Below are positions 44,687 through 53,814 of a DNA stretch of 64,000 nucleotides, one piece after another. The translations under genes and the position numbers were made by a program. Positions within the stretch are counted from its first letter, which is position 1; every line of letters starts with the position of its first letter. Under the pieces are notes generated by a model that was given only the letters and a program-made list of their open reading frames with translations, did not search any database and had not been told where the DNA came from. Origin of the DNA: Corynebacterium simulans (GTDB taxonomy: Bacteria; Actinomycetota; Actinomycetes; Mycobacteriales; Mycobacteriaceae); assembly GCF_001586215.1 (NCBI RefSeq), contig NZ_CP014634.1, forward strand, positions 682,001 to 746,000, read 5' to 3'.

Positions 44687-46052
44687 AAGCGCGGATAATG
44701 CCGAGAACCTTCTCCACTATGGCATCGACCTCATCAGCAGTCTTTGCCTCAACGTTTAGTCGCAACAGCGGCTCAGTGTTGGAAGCACGCACGTTGAACC
44801 ACGCATCGGTGCCCTTCAGCTCCACGGTCACGCCGTCGAGCTCGTCGACGGACTCAATCTCCTCAGCCAAACCGTCGAGCACTGCCTGCGTAGCAGCCTT
44901 CTGATCCTCCACGGTGGAGTTAATCTCACCAGAGGCTTCGTAACGCGAGTACTGCGCCATGAGTTCAGAAAGCGGCTTATCGGATTCGCCCAACGCAGCT
45001 AGCACGTGCATCGCAGCGAGCATGCCCGAGTCCGCGTTCCAGAACTCCTGGAAGTAGTAGTGCGCAGAGTGCTCACCACCGAAGGCAGCCTTCTCCTTGG
45101 CCATCTGGGCCTTGATGAAGGAGTGACCCACGCGGGTACGCACAGCCTTGCCGCCGTTTTCAGCAATAAGCTCTGGGACCGTCTTGGAGGTGATCAGGTT
45201 GTGAATGATGGTCGAGCCGGGGAACTTCTTGAGGTAGCGCTCCGCAACAAGTGCACAGATAGCAGAAGGCGAAACTGCATCGCCGTTTTCATCGACCACG
45301 AAGCAGCGATCGGCGTCGCCATCGAAGGCGAGTCCGATGTCTGCCTTCTGCTCCTTCACAAAGGCTTGCAGGTCCACGAGGTTCTTCGGGTCCAAAGGAT
45401 TAGCCTCGTGATTCGGGAAGGTGCCATCTAGCTCGAAGAACAGCTCGCGCACGTCAAAAGGAAGGCCCTCGAAGACCGCCGGAACCGTGTGTCCGCCCAT
45501 ACCGTTTGCTGCATCCACGGCCACAACGAGCGGGCGGGAAGACTCCAGCGGAACCAAAGAGCGCAAGAAGTTTGCGTAGTCAGACAGGACCTCACGCTCG
45601 GAGACGGAGCCTGCGGCGCCGTCGTAGGCTGGAACACCATCTACGAGCATGTCCTTGATTGCTTCCAGGCCAGTCTCCTGCCCCACCGGGACAGCACCGG
45701 CGCGACAAAGCTTGATGCCGTTGTACTTAGCTGGGTTATGCGAGGCGGTAAACATCGCGCCAGCGCATTCCATGGACCCTGCTGCAAAGTAGAGCTCATC
45801 AGTGGAGGTCAAGTTCAGCTTCACCACGTCCAGGCCCTGCGAAGCTACGCCTTCAGCAAAGGCAGCGGACAACGCCGACGAAGAAGGACGCATATCGTGG
45901 CCCACAGCCACCGTCTTCTCGCCTTCTTCGCGCAAAATAGCGGCGAAAGCAGCACCAGTGTCGCGGACGAAATTCTCATCAATGTCTTCACCCACGACGC
46001 CACGGACGTCATAGGCCTTAATAACGGCGTTTAGCTGTTCACGAGTACGCAT
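44685..46052 (-). CDS. pmmA: Phosphomannomutase/phosphoglucomutase
   Basis: About 455 aa from ATG 46052 (TTG at 46061 is possible; TACTAT just upstream would make either leaderless). Converts mannose-6-P to mannose-1-P. Phosphoserine loop TASHNPAKYNG (about 104-114), metal loop DGDADRCF (about 245), sugar-binding GGEHSAHYYF (about 325) and phosphate-binding RASNTEPLLRLNVEA near the C-terminus. Together with manA and the manC-like gene at 48031 it makes GDP-mannose. Normally next to TobH and manA; here separated from them. Confidence 0.95.
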   Translation of the reverse strand: MRTREQLNAVIKAYDVRGVVGEDIDENFVRDTGAAFAAILREEGEKTVAVGHDMRPSSSALSAAFAEGVASQGLDVVKLNLTSTDELYFAAGSMECAGAMFTASHNPAKYNGIKLCRAGAVPVGQETGLEAIKDMLVDGVPAYDGAAGSVSEREVLSDYANFLRSLVPLESSRPLVVAVDAANGMGGHTVPAVFEGLPFDVRELFFELDGTFPNHEANPLDPKNLVDLQAFVKEQKADIGLAFDGDADRCFVVDENGDAVSPSAICALVAERYLKKFPGSTIIHNLITSKTVPELIAENGGKAVRTRVGHSFIKAQMAKEKAAFGGEHSAHYYFQEFWNADSGMLAAMHVLAALGESDKPLSELMAQYSRYEASGEINSTVEDQKAATQAVLDGLAEEIESVDELDGVTVELKGTDAWFNVRASNTEPLLRLNVEAKTADEVDAIVEKVLGIIRA

Positions 46053-46106
46053 AACCTGCAATAGTACTCTTTCCCCAGCCCCAAATACTGGAGCCGTGGC
46101 CTAAAA

Positions 46107-46604
46107 CTAGTCCTCTTTCAAGCGATGACGGCCGCCCGCGGCGGATTCGGTGGCGTCCTGAGTCGAGGCGTCGTCAGGCACGACGCTCAAGTGTGCTCGG
46201 CGACGCTGCTTTGCCTCGCTTACGCGGCGCGTGCGGAAGACCGGGTGGTTGGAGCTATCAGGATCGGCGCCATCAAAGTTGGCGGCGTAGTCAATGGGGT
46301 CTTGACCGGAGCCCGAACCATCTTCCACTAGGCCGGTAGTGACGCGCCCGCCCTCGCGAACTGCCTCGGCCAGGGCCATGAGGTCGTCTTCCTCGTCAAG
46401 CTCAATGCGGTCCACACGCACCATCTCCCAGCCGATGGGAGCGGTGATGCGGGAGCTGTGCTTTTCGCACAAGTCCCAGCTATGCGGATCAGTCTCCTCC
46501 GCGAGCGGGCCTACGACGGCCGTCTGCTGTGAATACGCGTAGGTCAAAGTTGCCACGGCGGGTTTGCCGCAGCCTGGACGAGAGCAATGACGAGAATGAT
46601 TCAC
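46107..46604 (-). CDS. DUF3499 family protein
   Basis: 165 aa. The N-terminal half has CSRPGCGKPAVATLTYAY and WDLCEKHSSRITAPIGWEMVRV: a C-x4-C...C-x2-H zinc-binding pattern typical of DUF3499. The C-terminal half is polar and probably unfolded. Cytosolic, function unknown. It lies upstream of pmmA and divergent from the metallopeptidase-like gene, as Rv3258c and Rv3259 do. Confidence 0.88.
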   Translation of the reverse strand: MNHSRHCSRPGCGKPAVATLTYAYSQQTAVVGPLAEETDPHSWDLCEKHSSRITAPIGWEMVRVDRIELDEEDDLMALAEAVREGGRVTTGLVEDGSGSGQDPIDYAANFDGADPDSSNHPVFRTRRVSEAKQRRRAHLSVVPDDASTQDATESAAGGRHRLKED

Positions 46605-46668
46605 GGCAATGAGTCTAAACCTTTAGTTGAGATTTGAATAGTCGAAACTCGGCGCGCCCCGCACGAAA

Positions 46669-47169
46669 ATGGTCATGCGAAACCTTAAAATCACGGGCAT
46701 GACCATGCGCCGCCCCCACACTCGTCCGTTCCGCGACCGCCGCGGAAGGGGTATGCACGGACCGCTTTTGCCACAATCGACGCCGCGTTTCCGCAGCAAG
46801 AGCGAGCGCTTCGACATGGCCGTACTCGAGGCCTATGCCCCCATCCAGAATGCTTTTGCAGAGCAGCTCGCCGGATTGGACTTGGCGGTGGACACGGTTC
46901 CACGCATGCGGCTTTCTGCTGATATGACGGTCCTGCCGGAAGAGATCATCGCCGACGGCCCGGTACCTTTAGGCCGGGTTGTCCCTGCTGGCGTTGACGC
47001 TGCCGGCCACCCAACACGCGCCCGCATGGTAATTTTCCGGATGCCCATCGAGGAGCGTGCCGAAACATCTAGCGAACGCGCAGAGTTGCTAGGCACGGTT
47101 CTAACTGCGTTGGTGGCCAATTACCTCAACCTTGATCCGCAGGACGTTGATCCTCGGTTTAGCTGGTAA
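46669..47169 (+). CDS. Metallopeptidase-family protein without HExxH (Rv3259-like)
   Basis: 166 aa; start uncertain among several ATG codons (46669, 46699, 46705). An Arg-rich N-tail is followed by a core close to Rv3259: SKSERFDMAVLEAYAPI, LAVDTVPRM, GPVPLGRVVPAGVDAAG and TRARMVIFRMPIEERA. Proteins of this family are named zincin-like metallopeptidases, but where the HExxH helix should lie this protein reads ELLGTVLTALVANYLNL, with no His or Glu pair. It is probably a catalytically dead relative. Divergent from DUF3499, 64 bp apart. Confidence 0.75.
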   Translation: MVMRNLKITGMTMRRPHTRPFRDRRGRGMHGPLLPQSTPRFRSKSERFDMAVLEAYAPIQNAFAEQLAGLDLAVDTVPRMRLSADMTVLPEEIIADGPVPLGRVVPAGVDAAGHPTRARMVIFRMPIEERAETSSERAELLGTVLTALVANYLNLDPQDVDPRFSW

Positions 47170-47267
47170 GCAAAAATCCTCCACCACAATCCACGCCCTA
47201 GCGCCAGATGACACTAAACATAGATAGAGGTGAAGGATTTAAGAAGAAAGGTTTCCCTAGCCGGAGG

Positions 47268-47570
47268 TTAACCAATCTCGCGCTTGAGGCGGCGGCGTTC
47301 ACGATCAGACAGTCCGCCCCAGATTCCGAAGCGCTCGTCATGCTCTAGTGCATACTCGAGACACTCATCTCGCACCGCACAAGCCTGGCAGATACGCTTG
47401 GCTTCGCGGGTGGAGCCTCCCTTCTCCGGAAAGAAGGCTTCAGGATCGGTCTGCGCGCACAGTGCCTGGTCTTGCCACTCCTGCTCGACGGCGCCAAAAA
47501 GCTCATCGAGAGACATCTCTGCGGCAGCACCGCCACGGAGAATAGCGCCATTATTCGAGTTTTTCTCCAC
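47268..47570 (-). CDS. whiB2: WhiB-family regulator WhiB2 (WhcD/WhmD)
   Basis: 100 aa. Cluster cysteines C38, C61, C64 and C70 (C-x22-C-x2-C-x5-C), GIWGG at 82-86, and a basic end RERRRLKREIG. WhiB2/WhmD is needed for division septum formation; the C. glutamicum equivalent is whcD. The N-terminal 35 residues before the first cysteine are variable, and the ATG at residue 19 is an alternative start. It has a 460-bp upstream spacer. Confidence 0.92.
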   Translation of the reverse strand: MEKNSNNGAILRGGAAAEMSLDELFGAVEQEWQDQALCAQTDPEAFFPEKGGSTREAKRICQACAVRDECLEYALEHDERFGIWGGLSDRERRRLKREIG

Positions 47571-48030
47571 GCTAATTCCTTTCTCCGAGGTTGGGTAGGT
47601 TTCTTCTAAGTTGCACCGACCTTACACCAAAGCCAAAGTTTGGCGGAGGCGTCGCCGATGCGCTTGATTACACTGATGTTATTTCACACCGGATCACTAA
47701 ATATCGTCAACCCGAAAACGAGGCCTTCCGGGGATTCTCTCCAAAAACGCAGCACACGATCCCCAACTTTCACATCCGTCACACAGATCCCCCTCCGGGG
47801 GTAAGGGCCGGGGGTACCATATGTAGTGGTGGTCCATATTCCTGTGAACAATTCCAAGGTTTGATCGGCGTGTCGCCACCATCTAAGCCGATCTGCTGGA
47901 TCTCTGCGCGCACAAGCTGCCCAGCAACCAAAACCGTAAAAGACCAGCCAAAAAGCGAAAACTCCCACCACCTGCGCCCCCCTTAAAAGGAAACGGGTCG
48001 TGGGAGAGATAGCTTAAATGTCTGCTCTTT
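47571..48030 (-). promoter_or_regulatory. Intergenic region upstream of whiB2
   Basis: 460 bp between whiB2 and the end of the manC-like gene. It holds a GC-rich tandem repeat (47795-47816), GTCACA (near 47779) and, next to the manC-like stop, GCTTAAA-11-TTTAAGC. An open minus-strand frame of 95 codons crosses it but has no ribosome site or recognisable protein character. Confidence 0.4.
47795..47816. repeat. Tandem CCGGGGGTA repeat upstream of whiB2
   Basis: Two exact copies of CCGGGGGTA (47795-47803 and 47808-47816) separated by AGGG. The first copy also ends a CCCCC-tcc-GGGGG palindrome. A 13-bp period is close to one and a quarter helical turns. Possible regulator site for whiB2; regulator unknown. 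Confidence 0.45.
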
Positions 48031-49125
48031 TTAAGCGTCAGAGCTGAAGCGGACGCCGGCATCCGGAATCTGTACGCCCGGGAAGACACGCATGCCTCCC
48101 TTGAGCTCACAGCGTGCTCCGATGACAGCGCCCTCACCGATGACGCAATTGTCGATGTGTGCGTTGGCGCCGATTTGCGCGCCCGAAGCGATAATCGAGT
48201 TGCTGATGATTGCCCCCGGCTCGATGGTCACGCCGTCAAAGACAACAGTGCCGTCCAGACGCGAGCCTGCACCGACCTCAGAGCCGCGGCCAATCGCGGT
48301 GCCAGAAAGCAACAACACACCGCCGGCGATTCCGGCAGACTCATCGACGAGGGACTCACCGGTGCGGCCTTCCAGCAGCGGCGAATGAGCAATGCCGCGA
48401 ACCAAGTCAGAAGAACCGCGCACGAAGTCATCTGGGCGGCCCATATCGCGCCAGTAGGAGTTGTCGACGTGGCCTACCACCATGCGTCCGGACTCCAACA
48501 GGCTCGGGAAGGTCTCACGCTCAACGGAGACCACGCGGTCAGCCGGAATGGTCTCAATGACTTTCCGCTTGAACGTGTAGCAGCCAGCGTTGATTTGGTT
48601 CGTTGGCGGGTCCTCGGTCTTTTCCAAAAACGCCGTCACGCGGCCATTGCTGTCAGTCGGAACGCAGCCGAAGGCGCGCGGGTCTGCCACGTTGAGCAGG
48701 TGCATGGTAACGTCCGCATCCTTTTCGTGGTGGGTTCGCAAGATGCCGCCCAGGTCCATACCGGAGAGAACATCGCCGTTGAAGACCATCACGGTATCGT
48801 GGCGCAATTTGTCGTAGACGTTGCGGATGCCGCCGCCGGTACCCAGCGCGGTCTCTTCTACTACGTATTCGATTTCCAGGCCCATATCGGAACCGTCACC
48901 GAAGTACTCTTCGAAGACCTCTGCCTTAAACGACGTCGACAGCACCACGTGGGTAATGCCCGCAGCCTTGATGCGGGCAAGAAGGTGCTGCAGGAACGGA
49001 TAGTTAGCAGTCGGCAGCATCGGCTTTGGGGTGCCGATGGTCAGCGGGCGCAGGCGGGTTCCACGGCCACCGACGAGGATGACGGCATCGGTAGAAGCGC
49101 CCCATTGGACAGCTGCTTGACTCAT
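48031..49125 (-). CDS. manC: Mannose-1-phosphate guanylyltransferase (Rv3264c-like NDP-sugar pyrophosphorylase)
   Basis: 364 aa. Nucleotidyltransferase domain with AVILVGGRGTRLRPLT (about 14-29), TPKPMLPTANYPFLQHLL, LGTGGGIRNV and FNGDVLSG, then NINAGCYTFKR-type linker and a left-handed beta-helix (hexapeptide repeats: GSEVGAGSRLDGTVVFDGVTIEPGAII region, residues about 260-350). Makes GDP-mannose from mannose-1-P; RmlA-type dTDP-sugar activity is the alternative since older corynebacterial names include rmlA2. It precedes whiB2 and follows wbbL in the same direction. Confidence 0.85.
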   Translation of the reverse strand: MSQAAVQWGASTDAVILVGGRGTRLRPLTIGTPKPMLPTANYPFLQHLLARIKAAGITHVVLSTSFKAEVFEEYFGDGSDMGLEIEYVVEETALGTGGGIRNVYDKLRHDTVMVFNGDVLSGMDLGGILRTHHEKDADVTMHLLNVADPRAFGCVPTDSNGRVTAFLEKTEDPPTNQINAGCYTFKRKVIETIPADRVVSVERETFPSLLESGRMVVGHVDNSYWRDMGRPDDFVRGSSDLVRGIAHSPLLEGRTGESLVDESAGIAGGVLLLSGTAIGRGSEVGAGSRLDGTVVFDGVTIEPGAIISNSIIASGAQIGANAHIDNCVIGEGAVIGARCELKGGMRVFPGVQIPDAGVRFSSDA

Positions 49126-49191
49126 AGAAGAATTCCTTATGCGAATAAATCGACGTGTTTTATCGGGGGTCAGTGTATATGCCCAAGGCGC

Positions 49192-50106
49192 CTAGCCACT
49201 GCTGCGGCACGCTAGGGCGCTTAGAGCAAACCCGCGCAACCGCAGTCCGGCCTTGAGCGCCAGTCGGACTGGCGCTTGCCACCACTGCGGATGGCGGTCG
49301 GCTTGGAAGCGGTAAGCCGAGTCGTGGTGGGCTCGCAGCATCGCGCCCGCATGCGCCTGGGTAGAGTGCCCTTTGGCATGGGTGATGATTGCCTCAGGGC
49401 AAAAGACGTTGCTCCAGCCCGCACGGCTAAAACGGTCACCCAGATCGACGTCTTCCATGTACATGAAGTAGCGCTCGTCAAAGCCGCCGATCTGCTGGAA
49501 CGCATCCCACCGCACCAAAAGGCAGGAACCCGAAAGCCAGCCCGCCTCGCGCTCGACGGACATATGGGCGTCATTGCGATAGGCACGCGACCACGGGTTG
49601 CTAGGCCAGATGGTGCCAAACAGGGCGTGGCCGATGCCGGTGGTCAATGTGGGGATCGCACGCGCGGAAGGATAATACGAGCCATCCGGTTCCACGATGC
49701 GCGGGCCTACGGCTGCGGCTTGTGGATTCCGGCGCGCACACTCCACCAACTTATCCAAAGCTCCAGGAGTAAAAGTAACGTCTGGGTTGCTGATGAGGAA
49801 GAACTCTTCATCGACCTCACCCAACGCGCCGGAGCGGACAAGCCGCGCGCCGGCATTCATTCCGCCGCCGTAACCGATGTTGCCGCCCGTGTCTAAAAAC
49901 ACAACGTCGTCACGGCCAGCAGCCGCGGTCTGCGGCACTGAATCGGTGGAGCCGTTATCCGCCAAGACCACAGCCGTGGGCCGGTTGGTTGCGCTTTCCA
50001 GCGATTTAAGGAAATCCCCAAGGTAATGGCCCGGCGAATACGTCACCGTGACCACTGCGAGGGCAGTTACGTTATCTGTGTTCACAATGCTGCTTAGCGT
50101 ACCCAT
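49192..50106 (-). CDS. wbbL: Rhamnosyltransferase WbbL (arabinogalactan linker)
   Basis: 304 aa GT2-family glycosyltransferase. AVVTVTYSPGHYL, LADNGSTD (nucleotide-binding), TGGNIGYGGGMNAGARL, ISNPDVTF (DxD-like) and MYMEDVDLGDRFSRAGW (ED-Y type acceptor/base motif). It transfers L-rhamnose to decaprenyl-PP-GlcNAc to make the unit joining arabinogalactan to peptidoglycan, essential in mycolata. It lies between manC and the divergent lcpA, whose product later attaches the finished chain. Confidence 0.93.
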   Translation of the reverse strand: MGTLSSIVNTDNVTALAVVTVTYSPGHYLGDFLKSLESATNRPTAVVLADNGSTDSVPQTAAAGRDDVVFLDTGGNIGYGGGMNAGARLVRSGALGEVDEEFFLISNPDVTFTPGALDKLVECARRNPQAAAVGPRIVEPDGSYYPSARAIPTLTTGIGHALFGTIWPSNPWSRAYRNDAHMSVEREAGWLSGSCLLVRWDAFQQIGGFDERYFMYMEDVDLGDRFSRAGWSNVFCPEAIITHAKGHSTQAHAGAMLRAHHDSAYRFQADRHPQWWQAPVRLALKAGLRLRGFALSALACRSSG

Positions 50107-50293
50107 ACTCGCTGCTAGGTTGCTGCCAAGACACTACAAGCTTGACGAAAATCATGTATAGATCACGATTTCTTTCTCTTCTCGCCTAAACTGTCACAAG
50201 ATCAGCCCCTAAATTGGCTACACGGCAAGCACCGAGAGAAGCCACCTTGCTTGCTGCCACCTTTGAACGCCACAATTAGAAAGTCCTCCTCCT

Positions 50294-51937
50294 GTGTCTT
50301 CTGAGAAAAAATCAGACAAGCAGCGTCGTTCCCGCGCCATCTCGCCCTCGCCCAATTCGGCGACGGCGGTAAAGCAACAGGGGTCCAAGCCCCTGAAGGC
50401 CGTCATGGCATTTGTATCGGCGGCAATCTTGGTGTTCTCTGGCGTTGGCTATGCCACCGTGGGCCGCGTGGGCGATGGCATGTCCTCTGTCTCTAACCTC
50501 GCGTTGGGCAACAAGGGTGGTTTTAAGGCAGACACCGAAGACGGCGCGATGGATATCTTGCTGGTGGGCAAGGATTCGCGCACGGATGCCAAGGGCAACC
50601 CGCTGTCAGACAAGGAACTGGCAGACCTCCACGCCGGCGTGGACGAGGGCGAGGAGAACACAGACACCATCATGATCATCCGCATCCCGGATGACGGCTC
50701 CCGTGCAACTGCGGTTTCGATTCCGCGCGATACCTACGTCGACGACGGCGAGTTTGGCAACACCAAGATTAACGCCGTTTTCGCTTCCCACAAGACGGAC
50801 AAGGTCGAAGAGCTAGAGCAAGAAAACGCCGAGGCAGAGGTTGAAGGCAAGAAGAAACCACATTCCGCGAAGGAGATCGAGCAGCAGGGCGTGGAGGCCG
50901 GCCGCCAGGGGCTTATCAGCATGGTGCGCTCACTCACAGACATCGATATCGATCACTACGCTGAGGTCGGCCTGCTGGGCTTCGTGCTGCTTACCGACGC
51001 CGTCGATGGCGTCGACGTGTGCTTGAACAACGACGTTAAGGACGTCATGTCTGGCGCTGATTTCAAGAAGGGCCGCCAGACCCTCCACGGCGCCCAGGGC
51101 CTGTCCTTCGTTCGCCAGCGCTACGAGCTTCCACGCGGCGACCTGGACCGCATCGTGCGCCAGCAGGCATACATGGCTTCTTTGGTTTCCAAGGTGCTCT
51201 CCTCCGGCACCCTGGCTAACCCAAATAAGCTCTCCAAGATTGCTGACGCAATCGAACGCTCTGTAGTCATCGATGAGGGCTGGGACGTCATGGGTTTGGT
51301 CACCCAGCTTTCAGGCTTGGCCGGCGGCAACGTCACCTTCACCACCATTCCGGTGACCTCCATCGACGGCGTGGGTGACTACGGTGAGTCCGTCGTGACC
51401 ATCGACAAGAAAGAGGTCCATAAGTTTATGGATGACCTCGCCAAGACTGCGGAGCAGACGGAGGAAGCCGCGGCGTCGTCAAGCGCAGAGGCAGGCTCCA
51501 ACCCTTCCGAAAAGCCAGTAGCCGATGGCATCGAGGTCAACGTGCTCAACGCGGGCAGCATCGATGGCCTGGCCTCCGGCGTTGGCACATGGCTGACTGG
51601 CGTGGGCTACAAGGTCGACCAGACCAGCAATGCCGAGCCGGGCCTATACTACGAGTCCCAGATTGTCGCCGCGGATGAGAACGACCAACGCGCCAAAGAC
51701 TTGGCTGAGCAGCTCGGTGGTCTGCCGGTTACTTCCAGCCCGTCGCTGGACGAAAACACCTTTGTCGTCGTGGCTTACGACGACTACAAAGGCCCATCTG
51801 ACGAGGAAGCGCAGGCCGCAGAGCCCACCGACTCCGAACCGGGCGAACAGGTCGGCACCCCAGGCAGCGACATGGGCGCGGCAGAGGTTGCCCCGGAGAT
51901 CGACGCCGGCGGCGAGGGCCCGCGCTGCGTGAACTAA
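50294..51937 (+). CDS. lcpA: LytR-CpsA-Psr (LCP) ligase with LytR_C domain
   Basis: 547 aa. Basic cytoplasmic N-tail, one TM (about 34-56), then the LCP domain: DILLVGKDSRTDAKG (about 92-106), TDTIMIIRIPDDGSRATAVSIPRDTYV region (about 118-145, catalytic Arg/Asp), TKINAVFA and GAQGLSFVRQR. The LytR_C domain is at about 413-495 and an acidic tail ends the protein. LcpA of C. glutamicum joins arabinogalactan to peptidoglycan. GTG start. Divergent from wbbL (187 bp), the same pairing as in C. glutamicum. Confidence 0.93.
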   Translation: MSSEKKSDKQRRSRAISPSPNSATAVKQQGSKPLKAVMAFVSAAILVFSGVGYATVGRVGDGMSSVSNLALGNKGGFKADTEDGAMDILLVGKDSRTDAKGNPLSDKELADLHAGVDEGEENTDTIMIIRIPDDGSRATAVSIPRDTYVDDGEFGNTKINAVFASHKTDKVEELEQENAEAEVEGKKKPHSAKEIEQQGVEAGRQGLISMVRSLTDIDIDHYAEVGLLGFVLLTDAVDGVDVCLNNDVKDVMSGADFKKGRQTLHGAQGLSFVRQRYELPRGDLDRIVRQQAYMASLVSKVLSSGTLANPNKLSKIADAIERSVVIDEGWDVMGLVTQLSGLAGGNVTFTTIPVTSIDGVGDYGESVVTIDKKEVHKFMDDLAKTAEQTEEAAASSSAEAGSNPSEKPVADGIEVNVLNAGSIDGLASGVGTWLTGVGYKVDQTSNAEPGLYYESQIVAADENDQRAKDLAEQLGGLPVTSSPSLDENTFVVVAYDDYKGPSDEEAQAAEPTDSEPGEQVGTPGSDMGAAEVAPEIDAGGEGPRCVN

Positions 51938-51963
51938 ACGCTACACAAACTAAGTAATTCTCG

Positions 51964-51999
51964 AGCCAGGGACCTAATTCAAAAGGTTCCTGGCTTTTC
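51964..51999 (+). terminator. Intrinsic terminator of lcpA
   Basis: AGCCAGGGACC / GGTTCCTGGCT stem (one mismatch) with a 10-base A/T-rich loop followed by TTTTCTT. Confidence 0.85.
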
Positions 52000-52155
52000 T
52001 TAGGGATCGTTCCCCAGTTTTTGGCAGGTAGTTGCCATTTAATGTTAAAAATGAGTATCCCTATCACTCACTTTCCGGGGCGCTCGAGGGCCCAGGGCCG
52101 TAGTGTGAAAGCATTCCCTGCCGCGCTAAGGCTCAGTCACCTACGATGGGCGGAC

Positions 52156-52827
52156 ATGGATATGCTTCAGCACCTACTTTCCGCAGATGCCGCAGCGCCG
52201 CGCCTGACTTTCTACAACGAAGCCACCGGCGCGCGCATGGATTTTTCCGCACAGACCTTGGATAACTGGGTCTCCAAGATTGCCAACATGCTCCTAGAAG
52301 AGCTTGAGCTCGATTCCGATTCCCTCATTTTCCTCGACCTCCCTGTTTCCTGGCAGCCCGCAGTTATCGCTTTGGGCGCCATTGCTGCCGAGGTCCACAC
52401 AGCGTTCACTCGCGCTGAACTAGACGGTGCAAGCCCCGATGTTATTTTTGCCGCGCCCGAGGGCTACGCAGAGTTGACTGAGGAATTCGCAGGAGCCGAT
52501 GTTGTGCTCGTTACCGATGACCCATTCGGGCGCGGCGTCATCGAATCCGGCGGCGAATTGCCCGCGGGCGCCATCGACTTTGGGCCCACCGTGCGTTTCT
52601 ACGGCGATCAGTTCTATGGCCCCACCACCGCTTTGCCGGAGCTTTATTCTGCCGCCGGCCCTGCCCAACGCGTGATGTCCGCGGGGTGGAAGGACAAGGA
52701 TTCCTTTAAGAAGTTGATTCTCGAACCGCTCGCATGTGGAGGCTCCGCCGTTATTGTCGCCGGCATGTGCACTGCCGAGCGTTTAGAAGAAATCGCCGCC
52801 AACGAGAAGGTGGATCTGCGTCTTTAG
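52156..52827 (+). CDS. TIGR03089 family protein
   Basis: 223 aa from the ATG at 52156; the frame is open to 52021 but the earlier part is not protein-like. TACGAT 9 bases before the ATG fits a -10 box for a leaderless transcript. The sequence (TFYNEATGARMDFSAQTLDNWVSKIAN region, FLDLPVSWQPAVIALG, VMSAGWKDKD) matches the actinobacterial TIGR03089 family, which looks like a truncated N-terminal part of AMP-forming ligases without the ATP-binding P-loop. Function unknown. The stop overlaps the LysR stop by 4 bases on the opposite strand. Confidence 0.85.
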   Translation: MDMLQHLLSADAAAPRLTFYNEATGARMDFSAQTLDNWVSKIANMLLEELELDSDSLIFLDLPVSWQPAVIALGAIAAEVHTAFTRAELDGASPDVIFAAPEGYAELTEEFAGADVVLVTDDPFGRGVIESGGELPAGAIDFGPTVRFYGDQFYGPTTALPELYSAAGPAQRVMSAGWKDKDSFKKLILEPLACGGSAVIVAGMCTAERLEEIAANEKVDLRL

Positions 52828-53717
52828 CTGGCACGAACGCCATCGGCGGGGTTAATTCCCAGAAACTCCTGGAGGCGCGTGACCACGGCATGGATTTCCG
52901 CGGTGGCAAAGTGCCCGCGACGCCAAGCCGCGTGCAGGGGCACACCGCCTAGCATCTCCTCCTCATTGCAGATGCGCAGGCCTACCGCGTCGTGGGCCTG
53001 CAGAGCACTGGAGATGGCGATTGCACGCCCGGCTCGCGCGAGGGCGATGAGCGTAACGGTGTCCTCGCACTCGACGACGTCGCCAAGCACAGCGTGGTTG
53101 CGCCCTACAAAGGCATCGAAGAGCCCGCGTGAGACGCTGCGCCGGCCTGACATGGCGAGACGATGAGTGACCAAGTCCCCCACGTCAATGCTGTCTTGGC
53201 CCGCTAGAGGGTGCTCCTTGTTTACCCAAGCCCGGATAGTGGCCTCCCCCAACGGAACGGAATCGAGCCCCTCCTTTACTGGAATTGGCGTCACCACCAC
53301 ATCGGCGGTGGTATCTAGCGCTTGGTACACCTCGTAGTGCTCGACCGCCAGCGTGGTCAGAAGCGGAATCTCCTCGCGCGCGTCAACGATGAAAGGCGCC
53401 AAGATCGTCGAGATGGTCGTCGGCGTTGCCGCCACCTGCAAGGCGCGCATCTCGCCGCGTTGCAGCGCCGAAACCGCCTGCGTAGCCCTGTTATTATCTG
53501 CCACCAATTGCTGGCACACGGGAATCAATGCCTTGCCCGCCTCGTTGAGACGCAGCACCCCAGCTGCGCGTTCGAAAAGCTCGAGCCCCAGCTCCTCCTC
53601 AAAGCGCCGCAGCTGGCGGCTTAGCGCCGGCTGGGTGATGCTCAATTGCTCTGCCGCGGTGGTCACGGAACCGGTGCGCGCGAGCGCCAAGAAATATTTC
53701 GCCCTCGTGTAATCCAT
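52824..53717 (-). CDS. LysR-family transcriptional regulator
   Basis: 297 aa. N-terminal winged helix MDYTRAKYFLALARTGSVTTAAEQLSITQPALSRQLRRFEEELG region (residues 1-44; recognition helix TQPALSRQLRRFE) and a periplasmic-binding-type effector domain. Divergent from the TPP enzyme gene at 53855, the classical layout in which a LysR protein controls its neighbour with an inducer from the pathway. The inducer is probably an amino acid or oxo acid (inference). Confidence 0.92.
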   Translation of the reverse strand: MDYTRAKYFLALARTGSVTTAAEQLSITQPALSRQLRRFEEELGLELFERAAGVLRLNEAGKALIPVCQQLVADNNRATQAVSALQRGEMRALQVAATPTTISTILAPFIVDAREEIPLLTTLAVEHYEVYQALDTTADVVVTPIPVKEGLDSVPLGEATIRAWVNKEHPLAGQDSIDVGDLVTHRLAMSGRRSVSRGLFDAFVGRNHAVLGDVVECEDTVTLIALARAGRAIAISSALQAHDAVGLRICNEEEMLGGVPLHAAWRRGHFATAEIHAVVTRLQEFLGINPADGVRAS

Positions 53718-53768
53718 AAAACTTCATTTAACACGAGCTATTACCAATGGGCATGGATTTGAAAAATC

Positions 53769-53814
53769 TTAGACATTAGACAACATGGACGAAATTCCTT
53801 CACAATAAGGTGAA
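53769..53814 (+). promoter_or_regulatory. Candidate LysR control region upstream of the TPP enzyme gene
   Basis: Contains a tandem TTAGACA TTAGACA (53769-53782) and an inverted repeat TTCAC-6-GTGAA (53799-53814). The T-N11-A core of LysR sites can be found in several registers, so the exact box is not settled. The region is 40-86 bp before the ATG at 53855. Confidence 0.4.

Noticed and set aside
47174..47240. Inverted repeat AAATCCTCCACC/GGTGAAGGATTT as a terminator
   Set aside because: The arms pair at 11 of 12 bases but the 43-base loop and the lack of a T-run make it unconvincing.
47684..47971. Minus-strand frame of 95 codons upstream of whiB2
   Set aside because: It starts with a hydrophobic stretch but has no ribosome site, no recognisable family, and lies over the expected whiB2 control region.
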